Source of the DNA: Chthonomonas sp. UBA6659
Lineage (GTDB): Bacteria; Armatimonadota; Fimbriimonadia; Fimbriimonadales; Fimbriimonadaceae
Assembly: GCA_002455425.1 (NCBI GenBank)
Contig: DKKT01000061.1
Span: 1,766-57,954 of the forward strand
Reading direction: 5' to 3'
DNA: 56,189 nt
The notes beneath the pieces were generated by a model. The model was not told the origin of the DNA. It saw nothing but the letters and a program-made list of their open reading frames with translations, and made no database searches. The translations under genes were made by a program, and so were the position numbers. Positions 24,696-32,711 of the stretch are shown in pieces; the stretch's first letter is position 1, and every line of letters starts with the position of its first letter.

Positions 24696-25562
24696 CTAGC
24701 GGGCGGCTCCCGCCGGCTCTTCAACCCTGGGGTACTCCCCGGCAAGAATACGGTCGTAGGCGCCGCTAAGGACCCAGCGATCGAGCTCGTGCGTGCGGTG
24801 GACCGGCATCGGATGAGTGAACGTCGAGCTGAGGAGCAGGAACACGACAACCTTGCCGAGCGCGTCCAGCGCGTTCATGGCCTGGTATGCGCGGGCTTGG
24901 TCCATGAACGCCTCGCGGCTCATCTCGTGCGAGAGACGGTTCGGCCCGGCGCACAGCGCGAGATTGGCGTCGATCGAGGTGTCGAGCGACTGACTGACCA
25001 GGAGGCCGGCCCGGTCTGCCGTGATTTCGGCTTGCCGGGACCACTCCGCCATCGCAAGGACGAGCGCGATGCTCGCGGCGTCCCCCAGGCCGAGTGTCCG
25101 TCGACCGATGAGTTCGAGAAGGGGCGCAAGCACGGAAGCCACCGACTTGTAGAGCGTGTGGCCGGCCTTGATGTGGCCCAGTTCGTGACCCATGAGGTGA
25201 TACAGTTGCTCGTCGGAAAGCGTGTCGATCATCGAAGATCGGATCGTGATGTAAGGCCGCTCGACCCCGCTTGTCCACGCGTTCGGAAACGGGTTGCTCG
25301 TGACATAGAGCTCCGGTTCGGGCATGTCGAGGACCGCGCACGACTCGCGCAGGATCTCGTGGAGGGTTCGGTACTGCTTCGGGCCGCATCGGACGCTCAT
25401 CGCCATGTTCCAGCAATAGAGCCAGCGATCGAGCCCGACCTCATAGAACTTCTTGATCAGGGTCGGAAGGAGCGGGACCGCCTTGAGGGCTTCGAGTGCG
25501 CGACGATCGTTGTCGGCCACGAACGCATCGGAACTGATTCCGTCGAACTTGCGGCGTTTCAT
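24696..25562 (-). CDS. M48-family zinc metallopeptidase
   Basis: 288 aa. The zinc motif HELGH is in LYHLMGHELGHIKAGHTLY, and the third ligand is the Glu in ITADRAGLL-type context (EWSRQAEITADRAG). A hydrophobic segment between them (SVASVLAPLLELIG) may dip into the membrane. There is no signal peptide, so the catalytic side is probably cytoplasmic, as in HtpX-like quality-control proteases, although this lacks HtpX's four clear helices. It lies upstream of the PBP1A-like gene on the same strand, 47 nt apart. Confidence 0.88.
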   Translation of the reverse strand: MKRRKFDGISSDAFVADNDRRALEALKAVPLLPTLIKKFYEVGLDRWLYCWNMAMSVRCGPKQYRTLHEILRESCAVLDMPEPELYVTSNPFPNAWTSGVERPYITIRSSMIDTLSDEQLYHLMGHELGHIKAGHTLYKSVASVLAPLLELIGRRTLGLGDAASIALVLAMAEWSRQAEITADRAGLLVSQSLDTSIDANLALCAGPNRLSHEMSREAFMDQARAYQAMNALDALGKVVVFLLLSSTFTHPMPVHRTHELDRWVLSGAYDRILAGEYPRVEEPAGAAR

Positions 25563-25634
25563 CGTGAAGATTCCTACGCGACCCTGTCATCCGCGTTGCG
25601 ATCCGACCGGAGGTCCCACTTCGGGAACGGCGTT

Positions 25635-25643
25635 TGGTACAAT
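25635..25643 (+). promoter_or_regulatory. Extended -10 element for tRNA-Leu
   Basis: TGGTACAAT (extended TGn plus TACAAT) ends 15 nt before the mature tRNA 5' end, so transcription would start about 8-9 nt ahead of it. No good -35 box is visible, which is usual for extended -10 promoters. Confidence 0.4.
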
Positions 25644-25658
25644 GGGACTCTCCCGTGT

Positions 25659-25744
25659 GCGCGGGTGGTGAAATTGGTAGACACGCTACCTTGAGGTGGT
25701 AGTGCTCACAAGGCGTGAAGGTTCGAGTCCTTTCCCGCGCACCA
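25659..25744 (+). tRNA. tRNA-Leu(GAG)
   Basis: Acceptor GCGCGGG pairs with CCCGCGC, discriminator A, encoded CCA at 25742-25744. The anticodon loop CTTGAGG gives anticodon GAG (CUC/CUU codons). It has the long variable arm of leucine tRNAs, and a T-arm GGTTCGAGTCC. A terminator follows at 25777. Confidence 0.97.
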
Positions 25745-25776
25745 GCACTTTTCCGTTTTTGTCCCCCTCCAAAAAC

Positions 25777-25806
25777 AAAGGCCCCGATCCGAGGATCGGG
25801 GCCTTT
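25777..25806. terminator. Bidirectional terminator between tRNA-Leu and the lysyl oxidase gene
   Basis: Perfect 14-bp arms (25777-25790 and 25793-25806) around GA. On the minus strand the stem is followed by GTTTTTG, on the plus strand by a short T-run within the arm, so it can end both converging transcripts. It lies 12 nt past the stop of the lysyl oxidase gene. Confidence 0.85.
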
Positions 25807-25818
25807 GTCGCTGTGTCG

Positions 25819-27393
25819 TTACTTGCCGGCGTGCTCGCGGAACTCTTCCCAGTCGCTACGCGTGAGCGCTCCGTCGCGATCGAAGTCGATGATGTAGAAC
25901 CAGCCCTCCGGATAGAGGGCTGCGTTCTTCGACTTGTAATCCTGAGCCAGGCGCCAGTCGGCGAGGTTGCACACGCCGTCGTAGTTGACGTCACCCTTGA
26001 CGTAGAGCGTGTACCAGCCCGGCGCCCAGACGTCCACGGCAAGACCGCCATCCCAGCCACGGCCGTACAGGTACCAGCGTCCGACTGGCATCTCCGCGGT
26101 GTTCACGTTGACCGACAGTTCGCCGAATGGCATGTTCTGGTAGCCCGCCAACGGGACGTTGGTCGGCCCGATAGCCCGGTTGCGATCGATGAAGAGCGAA
26201 ACCACCTTCGGATCTCCGTCGGGATCGCCGCCGGTCCACGAGACCGGCACGGTCGCATAAGACCGCTCCACCCAAATGCCCGGCGCGGTCGGCGAGGTGA
26301 GGATGAGGTTCGGCGGTCGGTTCGCCGACGGATCGATCGTCAGTCGGTACGTGCCGATCGCCGTCGTTCCCTTGCGCTCCACCTTGGCGTAATAGTAGCC
26401 CGCGGTGCGATTGCTGAGGCTGATCTGCTCGAAGTTCGTTGTGCCCGTCGCGGAGGCAAGCACGTTCCCGTTCGCGTCGCACAGGCGCAGGTCGATGTCG
26501 CCGGTGTTCTGGGTCGATTGGATCTGGACGAAGTCGTTCGCAGTTCCGGTCGCGTTCAATCGGAATCGGAACCAGTCCGCCGAGTCTTCCATCGACAAGC
26601 CGGAAATCGTTCGGGCCGTGTTCACGGTGCCGAGATTCGGGCTATTCGCGGCACCTTCGGTCCGGGCGTCGGTGATCGCCTTGGAGTCGTCCTCTTCGTA
26701 GGGATCCGGCGTGGGGGGTGGCCCCGCCCCGATACGAATCTGGATGCGGGCCGTGTTGTTCGTATCGTCGCTTTCCAAGACGTTGCCATCCGGATCGACC
26801 ATGCCCTCAAGCCAGTAGTCGCCGTCGGGCAAACCCTCGATATCGATGTACTGGTCGGTAAGGCCGCTCGAGTAGATGTCGGCGCGGCCCGGACGGAGTC
26901 CCTGGATCTGCCCGCAGGAACTGTAGGCGGGCGGGTCGTTGTAGCCGGGGAGCGAACTGTTGTGGGTTCGGAGTTCGAGGATGCAGAAACTGGTTTTCTG
27001 GCCGGTTCGGACGACGTTGCCAACGCCCCCGCCCGGCAGAACCTCGCGCAGGAAGAACCGCGTCCAATTGTTGAAATGGATGTGCCCGTGACCCGAGTGG
27101 TACACGAAGCTACCCGCCAGTCGATCCCAGAACGTTCCATCTGACCGGAAGACCCGTTGGAACACCTCTTGGGAGGAACCGACCACCGTCCCGCCTCGAA
27201 CCTCGAAGCGACCGGCACCGATGTTCGCGGTTGCGGTGCTGAATCGGATGCACCGTCGACCCGCGGGCGGTTCGCTCGACGACGTCGTGCCGATCGCCCA
27301 GTCGTTCAAGTCGTTTTGGACAACGATGATGTCTGGCAATAGGTCGTTCGGATAGACCGCAGACAGTGTGGCAAGGACCAGACCGGTAAGCAA
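25819..27393 (-). CDS. Secreted lysyl oxidase-like protein with PPC and dockerin-like domains
   Basis: 524 aa from TTG 27393, which has AGGAGGAG 6 nt upstream. Signal peptide about 1-15 (MLTGLVLATLSAVYP). Residues about 20-222 form a lysyl oxidase domain: copper-site histidines in FVYHSGHGHIHFNNW (H99, H102, H104, H106), the lysine of the lysyl-tyrosylquinone cofactor in GQKTSFCILE (K133), its partner tyrosine in GRADIYSSGL (Y174), then QYIDIEGLPDGDYWLEG and ESDDTNNTARI. Animal enzymes oxidise peptidyl lysine to allysine, cross-linking collagen and elastin. Residues about 230-355 resemble a bacterial pre-peptidase C-terminal domain. The C-terminus has two EF-hand-like calcium loops (DVNYDGVCNLAD, DFDRDGALTRSD), dockerin type I-like. 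A promoter lies at 27438-27466. Confidence 0.88.
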   Translation of the reverse strand: MLTGLVLATLSAVYPNDLLPDIIVVQNDLNDWAIGTTSSSEPPAGRRCIRFSTATANIGAGRFEVRGGTVVGSSQEVFQRVFRSDGTFWDRLAGSFVYHSGHGHIHFNNWTRFFLREVLPGGGVGNVVRTGQKTSFCILELRTHNSSLPGYNDPPAYSSCGQIQGLRPGRADIYSSGLTDQYIDIEGLPDGDYWLEGMVDPDGNVLESDDTNNTARIQIRIGAGPPPTPDPYEEDDSKAITDARTEGAANSPNLGTVNTARTISGLSMEDSADWFRFRLNATGTANDFVQIQSTQNTGDIDLRLCDANGNVLASATGTTNFEQISLSNRTAGYYYAKVERKGTTAIGTYRLTIDPSANRPPNLILTSPTAPGIWVERSYATVPVSWTGGDPDGDPKVVSLFIDRNRAIGPTNVPLAGYQNMPFGELSVNVNTAEMPVGRWYLYGRGWDGGLAVDVWAPGWYTLYVKGDVNYDGVCNLADWRLAQDYKSKNAALYPEGWFYIIDFDRDGALTRSDWEEFREHAGK

Positions 27394-27399
27394 AACAGA

Positions 27400-27407
27400 C
27401 TCCTCCT
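27400..27407 (-). promoter_or_regulatory. Strong ribosome-binding site fixing the TTG start of the lysyl oxidase gene
   Basis: AGGAGGAG on the minus strand, 6 nt before TTG 27393. The predicted protein then begins directly with a signal peptide, while the longer ATG-started frame would place 19 polar and aromatic residues before it. Confidence 0.75.
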
Positions 27408-27437
27408 GAACCCGGGCCCAAGCCCAATGGTCCTCCC

Positions 27438-27466
27438 AGTATACAAGCAATCTTGGAATTCGCCAA
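27438..27466 (-). promoter_or_regulatory. Sigma70-like promoter for the lysyl oxidase gene
   Basis: Minus strand TTGGCG (27466-27461), 17 nt, TATACT (27443-27438). The start of transcription would be near 27431, leaving a leader of about 38 nt. Confidence 0.6.
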
Positions 27467-27521
27467 CCCCGCGCACCGAAGAATCCAGGCGATCGACGAA
27501 CGCGGTACCATCGAACCGTCC

Positions 27522-28673
27522 ATGAAGCTCCACGAGTACCAGTCCAAGGACGTCCTGGCCCGGTTCGGCGTCCCCGTTCCCGGCGGCGATGTCGCTGATA
27601 ATCCGACCGACGCCCAGATCATCGCCGACCGATTCGGAGGCAAGGTCGTCGTCAAGGCCCAGGTGCTCATGGGCGGCCGCGGTAAGGCCGGCGGGGTCAA
27701 GCTCTTCGACGATGCCGCTGACGCCGCCGCCTTCACCGGCGAGCTCATCGGCAAGAAGCTTGTGAGCATCCAGAACCCGCAGGGCATGGTCGTCGAAAAG
27801 GTTCTCGTTGGCGAGCTCATCGACATCGCCGAGGAGTACTACCTGTCCGTACTCCTTGATCGCGCGGCGGCCAAGCTCCTCGTCATGATCTCGGCCAAGG
27901 GCGGCATGGACATCGAGGAAGTGGCCGAAAACGAGCCGGACGCGATCGTCCGACTTCACGTCGATCCGGCCTGGGGGCTAGCCGATTTCGAACTTCGTTC
28001 GGCGATCCGGGAGGCCGGGATCCCGAAGGTAGCGCAGAGCCAAATGGTCTCGATGATCAAGGGGCTCGTTCGGGCTTACCTCGACACCGACGCCGATCTG
28101 ATCGAGATCAACCCGTGCGCGCTCACCCCTGAGGGCAAGCTGATCGCCGCCGACGCCAAGGTGTCGATCGACGAAAACGCGATGTTCCGGCACCCGGAGT
28201 ACAAGTCGACCGCGGACGACGGAGCTGAGGACCCGATCGAAGCCGAGGCGGCCCGCAGAGGCATCGCATATGTCCGGTTGGGCGGGGATATCGGCGTCAT
28301 CGGCAACGGCGCCGGCCTCGTCATGTGTTCGATGGATGAGATCAATGCCGCCGGCGGCAAGGCGGCGAACTTCCTCGACGTGGGGGGCGGTGCCCAGGCG
28401 GAGCGCGTGCAGCAATGTGTCGAGTTGATCCTTATGGACCCGAACGTGAAGGGACTCCTCATCAACATCTTCGGCGGCATCACGCGGTGCGACGAAGTCG
28501 CCCGCGGCATCCTCGCGGCGTTCGATGTCCTGGAGATCAGAATCCCGGTCGTGGCCCGGATCGAAGGCACGGCGGCAGAGGAAGGTCGTGCGCTTCTCGA
28601 GGGGTCCAAGCTTCACCCTGCAGAAACCATGCAGGAAGCGGCCAAGACGATCGTGGAGCTGGCCTACGCCTGA
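27522..28673 (+). CDS. sucC: Succinyl-CoA ligase [ADP-forming] beta subunit
   Basis: 383 aa from ATG 27522, close to the family's 385-390. It opens MKLHEYQSKDVLARFGVPVP (ATP-grasp). Further motifs: KAQVLMGGRGKAGGVKL, LIEINPCALTPEGKL, and the C-terminal ligase region FLDVGGGAQAERV with NIFGGITRCDEVARGI. With SucD it interconverts succinyl-CoA and succinate with nucleotide phosphorylation in the TCA cycle. The usual sucD partner does not follow; tsaE does. It is divergent from the lysyl oxidase gene. Confidence 0.96.
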   Translation: MKLHEYQSKDVLARFGVPVPGGDVADNPTDAQIIADRFGGKVVVKAQVLMGGRGKAGGVKLFDDAADAAAFTGELIGKKLVSIQNPQGMVVEKVLVGELIDIAEEYYLSVLLDRAAAKLLVMISAKGGMDIEEVAENEPDAIVRLHVDPAWGLADFELRSAIREAGIPKVAQSQMVSMIKGLVRAYLDTDADLIEINPCALTPEGKLIAADAKVSIDENAMFRHPEYKSTADDGAEDPIEAEAARRGIAYVRLGGDIGVIGNGAGLVMCSMDEINAAGGKAANFLDVGGGAQAERVQQCVELILMDPNVKGLLINIFGGITRCDEVARGILAAFDVLEIRIPVVARIEGTAAEEGRALLEGSKLHPAETMQEAAKTIVELAYA

Positions 28674-28707
28674 CCCCGAGGTCTTCGAGATCGAAGACGA
28701 AGCCGCG

Positions 28708-29082
28708 ATGCGACGACTCGGGGCGTCCCTCGCCCCTAGCCTTCGGATCGGTGACGTGCTCTTGCTCGAGGGGCCGCTGGGAGCGGGGAAGACGACGCTC
28801 GTTCGAGGCCTCCTTGAGGCCCTCGGGCTGACGGAGCCGGTCCGCTCTCCGACCTTCAACCTACTGCATCTCTATCCAACGAATCCGCCGGTGGCGCACG
28901 CCGATCTCTATCGGCTCGCCGGGTGGCACGGCATCGGGCTCGAGGACCTAGCCGATACCCACGTGGTCGCGATCGAGTGGCCTTCGCGGGCGGTCGGCTT
29001 CGCCGACCCCGAGGACTGCTGGCAAATCGACATCGCAACCGAAGTTGCCGGGCGCCGGGTGACGATCCGTCCGCCGGCTTAG
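28708..29082 (+). CDS. tsaE: tRNA threonylcarbamoyladenosine biosynthesis ATPase TsaE
   Basis: 124 aa from ATG 28708. Walker A LEGPLGAGKTTLVRG, then PVRSPTFNLLHLY (switch region) and HADLYRL, and IEWPSRAVG. TsaE supports the TsaB-TsaD-catalysed t6A37 modification of ANN-decoding tRNAs. The start is uncertain: the homologous region extends upstream (EVFEIEDEAA) but has no ATG, GTG or TTG in frame without running back through the sucC end (GTG at 28588). The true start may be non-canonical, near 28675. It converges with the SbcC-like gene, stops sharing TTAG at 29079-29082. Confidence 0.88.
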   Translation: MRRLGASLAPSLRIGDVLLLEGPLGAGKTTLVRGLLEALGLTEPVRSPTFNLLHLYPTNPPVAHADLYRLAGWHGIGLEDLADTHVVAIEWPSRAVGFADPEDCWQIDIATEVAGRRVTIRPPA

Positions 29083-31490
29083 GGCCCAAGGTCGAGCGCC
29101 GAAACGGGAAGCCCGTCGGGAGGGACGTCGCTGACGACCGAACTCCGCGTGCGAGGGTCGCGCGTCACGTAAAGGCAACGATCCGCGACCTCGTTGATCT
29201 CCTCGATGTGGCTGATGATGAGCACCTGCTCGAATCGGCCACGAAGAGCCCCGAGGCGGTCGAGGAGATGGCTGCGGCGCTGCGCGTCGAGGCTCCCAAA
29301 GACCTCGTCGAGGATCAGGAGGGTGAGGGGATTGCCGTGCCGTTCCTGGATCAGTTCGCTCAGGGCCATCCGCATCGCGAGCGCAACGACGTCGTCCTCG
29401 CCTCCGGACAACACGGCCTTGTAGCGCATGTCGTCCTGGATCTGGGGCTGGAAATCGTCGTTGAGTGACAAGTTCGGGTAACGCCCGTCGGTGAGCGCGG
29501 CCAGGTGGCTGCTCGCCCGCGCTTCCAGATCTGGCTTGAGCTGCGCGTTGAGCGATTCGCGGAGCCGGTTCATCTGAGTCGACGTGGCTTCGTAGTGGAT
29601 CTGATCGCGCCGCGACGCGGCCAACTGTTCCTCCGCCGCCTCGACTTCGGCGATCTCGCGTTCGAGGGCGACTACCGCGGCTTCCCGAGCCGCGAGGTCC
29701 GCGCGGTGAGTTTCGGCGAGCTTCGACTGAGCGTCACGCTGGGTCACCCACACCGAGTATGCGTCGAGCAGCTGTTGGGCCTCGACTTCATCGTCGATCG
29801 AGAGCACGCTCATCTCGGCTTTCATCGCGTCGTGCTTCTCCTTCAGGCTCGCGAACTCCCGCTGGGCCGCGCTGAGTCGTGCCTCGCCGTCGGCGAGCCG
29901 TGTCGGCGCGTCCGCAAGGGCGAGGAGCCGCTTGTACGCGGGCTCGAGGCTCTTGAGTGTCGCTTGCACCGCTTCGTGGGCGGCAGCATCGTACGCGGGC
30001 GGATGGGCCTCCAGCCAGCGTTCGAGTTCCTCGATCTGCCGTAAGACGATGTCGACTTCGGCCGCCTCACGAGCCTGTGCCTCGGCCGTCGCCTTCGCGC
30101 GCTCGTGGGTGCTTTGTGCATCGGCGTAGGCTTGGCGGCACTCGTCGCGCTTGCGCTCGAGTTCGACGAGGGCTTGCGGGCGACGCACCAGCCCCTCGAC
30201 CCGAGCGCGGGCCTCTTCGAGGGACTTGCCGCGTGCTGCAACTTCATCGACGAGGGAATCGAGCTTGGCTCCGAAGGCGTCGCCGATCGATTGCTCACAC
30301 TCGGGACACTTCCCCTCGGCCACCAGCTTCTGCGCATGCTCGAGCCTGACGCGTGCTTGCTTAGCGGCCGCTTCGGCGTCCGCGAGCGAACGATCCGCGG
30401 CACGCTCAGCGTCGCGATGGGCGGCGTCGGCGTCGGCGTACCCCTTGTTGGCGGCGTTCGAGGCATCCAGAGCCGCGCGGACGACTTGCTCAAGCCCAGC
30501 TAGGTCGATCGGCTCGGCTGGGCGACGCTGTGCGATCACCTCGCGCTTCGTCGCGGCTTGAGTCGCCTTCTCCTGTCGCTCGGCGTCTTGGCGGCGCTTG
30601 CCCTCCCAGTCCACGTGAGCGCGATGGGCCTCGTCGTACGCTCTCCCTTGGGGCAGGAGCGATTCGCGTTCCGCCACCTTCGCCTGAGCTTGGGTGACCG
30701 CTTCTTGAGCCCCTTGCACGGCCCGTTCGGCTGCTGCACCCTGGGCCCGGATCTCGACGACGGCATCGCGCAACGTGCGCCATCGGGTCGCGAGTTCACG
30801 ACCCTTGGAAACTTCGTCTTCGCGGGCGATCAGGGCCTTCAGATCCGCTTCGGCCTTGTCGAGCTCCCTCTTCTTCGTCGAGAGCGCGGTTCGCGCTTCT
30901 TCGAGCGATTTCAGTTTGAGCGGCTTCGAAGCGATTGCAGCCTCGTAGGTTTGGCCCATGCGCTTCTGAACCACCGCCTCCTGTTTCGCCTTGTCGCCGG
31001 CGATTTTGAGGCGATCAAAGCCGAGCATCCGCGCGATCTCCTCGTGCGTCTCCTTGCTCTTGCCCGCCAAGAACGCGAGGCTCTTCTGCTCAGCGCAGAA
31101 GCTGTTCACAAATTGATCGTACGTGAGACCGAGGAGGCGGACGACTTCACCGTTCACCGGGCGAACCTGGCTCGCCAGCGTATGTTCCTTCCCTTCGACG
31201 ATCTCCTTGAGCAGGGCGGTGGTTTCCCTGCGCTCCGCAAGCAGAGTGCGCCCACCGAGCTCGAACTCGAGGGTCACCGACATTTTCTTGTCGTCGTCGT
31301 CGCGCCACAAGAACGGCAGCGATTCCCGGTTGGATCGGCACTCGCCATAAAGCGCAAAGGTGATCGCCTCGAGAATCGTGGACTTGCCCGAACCGTTCGC
31401 TCCGACGATCGCGGTCATGCCCGGCTCGAATTCGATCGTCGATTTCTGGTGCTGCCGGAAGTTCCTGAGCTCAAGCCGACGCAGTCGCAT
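29079..31490 (-). CDS. SbcC/Rad50-like SMC-type ATPase
   Basis: 803 aa, shorter than E. coli SbcC (1048 aa). N-terminal ATPase half with Walker A GANGSGKST (30-38). A long coiled coil spans about residues 170-650, interrupted by the zinc hook GKCPECEQSIG (C395/C398). The C-terminal half has signature VLSGGEDDVVALA, Walker B LLILDEVFGSLD, and a D/H-loop IISHIEE. With SbcD it forms the MR complex, an ATP-dependent nuclease that processes DNA ends and hairpins. Its start overlaps the sbcD-like 3' end by 20 nt, so the pair is coupled. Confidence 0.92.
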   Translation of the reverse strand: MRLRRLELRNFRQHQKSTIEFEPGMTAIVGANGSGKSTILEAITFALYGECRSNRESLPFLWRDDDDKKMSVTLEFELGGRTLLAERRETTALLKEIVEGKEHTLASQVRPVNGEVVRLLGLTYDQFVNSFCAEQKSLAFLAGKSKETHEEIARMLGFDRLKIAGDKAKQEAVVQKRMGQTYEAAIASKPLKLKSLEEARTALSTKKRELDKAEADLKALIAREDEVSKGRELATRWRTLRDAVVEIRAQGAAAERAVQGAQEAVTQAQAKVAERESLLPQGRAYDEAHRAHVDWEGKRRQDAERQEKATQAATKREVIAQRRPAEPIDLAGLEQVVRAALDASNAANKGYADADAAHRDAERAADRSLADAEAAAKQARVRLEHAQKLVAEGKCPECEQSIGDAFGAKLDSLVDEVAARGKSLEEARARVEGLVRRPQALVELERKRDECRQAYADAQSTHERAKATAEAQAREAAEVDIVLRQIEELERWLEAHPPAYDAAAHEAVQATLKSLEPAYKRLLALADAPTRLADGEARLSAAQREFASLKEKHDAMKAEMSVLSIDDEVEAQQLLDAYSVWVTQRDAQSKLAETHRADLAAREAAVVALEREIAEVEAAEEQLAASRRDQIHYEATSTQMNRLRESLNAQLKPDLEARASSHLAALTDGRYPNLSLNDDFQPQIQDDMRYKAVLSGGEDDVVALAMRMALSELIQERHGNPLTLLILDEVFGSLDAQRRSHLLDRLGALRGRFEQVLIISHIEEINEVADRCLYVTRDPRTRSSVVSDVPPDGLPVSALDLGP

Positions 31491-32610
31491 CGTTCGCCTC
31501 CTCCAGCAGCTTCAACCCAAGGTCCCGTACTCGATCCCGCTCGACCTCAGGCCCAAACGTCGCCGCCCCGATATGTTGCTTCCAATCCTCTTCGAGGGTG
31601 ACGCCGCGGATTTCCGGACTTCCCGACCGAGCCGTGTCGAACGCACGCACCGGAATGGTTTCGAACTGGTAGTGGAGTGCCGACTCCGCCGCCAGCCGCA
31701 GTGTGGCGAAGTCGATGGCGGCTCGCGTTTCCGGGCGCACATCGGTAACGATTTGGCGCACGATCGGGCGGGTGTCGGGATCCCAGGCGATCTGGGCGAG
31801 CGCGCGGTCGGTGATCTCGACCGCGTTCATCTCGCGCGCGTGAATCCGTGGCAAATCGATCACGGGACGTGTGGTGCCGGGCACGAACTCAAGACCACCC
31901 CGGTCGGTGTCGAACCAAACCCACCCCTTCGCGGTCCCGACTTCTTCCCAGATGTTGGTGCTCGTGAAGTCGGTGGAGCCCGCATAACAGCAGTTGCCGC
32001 CCCATGTCCGGTGGACGTGGTAGTCGCCGAGCGCAATGTACGTCCATCGATCCGGCTCGGTTTGGTCGACGTAGAACTCACCGGCGTCACGGATCACGCC
32101 ACGGGCCATGCCGTGCATCACCAAGATGTTGTGGGTTCGGGTCCCGGGAGGCTGGAAGCGACCGTTCTCGTCCATTTCGAGAAGGAGTGTCGGGACTGCC
32201 ACAACCTCCGCATCGAGGTCGTCGAAGACCTCTCGATTGTCGTCTCGGGAACCCCGATCGAAAACGTGAACGCCTTGGATGCTCTGGAAGAGGCGCAGGA
32301 TGCTCCCAGCGTCCACGACGCGAGGCGTCTCGTGGTTGCCCGCTACGATCACGAACGGCCGGTTGCCCCGCTTGCACTGGAAGTCCAAGAGCGCCTTGAA
32401 CGCGGCAACGATGACGAGGTTACTTGGTCGTACCTTGTCGAAGAAGTCCCCACTGTGGATCACAAGATCGGGGTCGCGCTCGGCGATGGCTTGCAGGGTC
32501 GAACGAAAGGTCTCGACCACGTCGACTTCACGTTGGTTCAATCCACGAGGATCGGTCTTCGTATAGGCTCGATATCCTAGGTGCGTGTCGCTGAGATGGG
32601 CGATGGTCAC
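31471..32610 (-). CDS. SbcD/Mre11-like metallophosphoesterase exonuclease
   Basis: 379 aa from GTG 32610, preceded by AGGAGGAG; an ATG 24 codons upstream adds a non-conserved segment. Calcineurin-like phosphoesterase motifs in order: HLSDTHLG (D-x-H), VIHSGDFFD (GD), IVAGNHETPR (GNHE), ILVMHGMARG (H) and ALGDYHVHR (GDxHxH). These bind two Mn2+ ions. Residues about 280-379 form the capping and Rad50-binding region. It acts with the overlapping SbcC-like ATPase on DNA double-strand ends. Confidence 0.92.
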   Translation of the reverse strand: MTIAHLSDTHLGYRAYTKTDPRGLNQREVDVVETFRSTLQAIAERDPDLVIHSGDFFDKVRPSNLVIVAAFKALLDFQCKRGNRPFVIVAGNHETPRVVDAGSILRLFQSIQGVHVFDRGSRDDNREVFDDLDAEVVAVPTLLLEMDENGRFQPPGTRTHNILVMHGMARGVIRDAGEFYVDQTEPDRWTYIALGDYHVHRTWGGNCCYAGSTDFTSTNIWEEVGTAKGWVWFDTDRGGLEFVPGTTRPVIDLPRIHAREMNAVEITDRALAQIAWDPDTRPIVRQIVTDVRPETRAAIDFATLRLAAESALHYQFETIPVRAFDTARSGSPEIRGVTLEEDWKQHIGAATFGPEVERDRVRDLGLKLLEEANDATASA

Positions 32611-32711
32611 CAGCTCCTCCTTGTTTCCGCCTTGTCCAGGATACACCCAAGCGTAGACGAACGTATAGAGAGTTTTCCCCATTTACACGACCGATCGGTA
32701 GACAAATCCGG

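Noticed and set aside
29079..32610. Anti-phage defence module built on an SMC-like ATPase and nuclease
   Set aside because: The pair has the standard SbcC/SbcD features (zinc hook, five phosphoesterase motifs) and no defence partner genes nearby.
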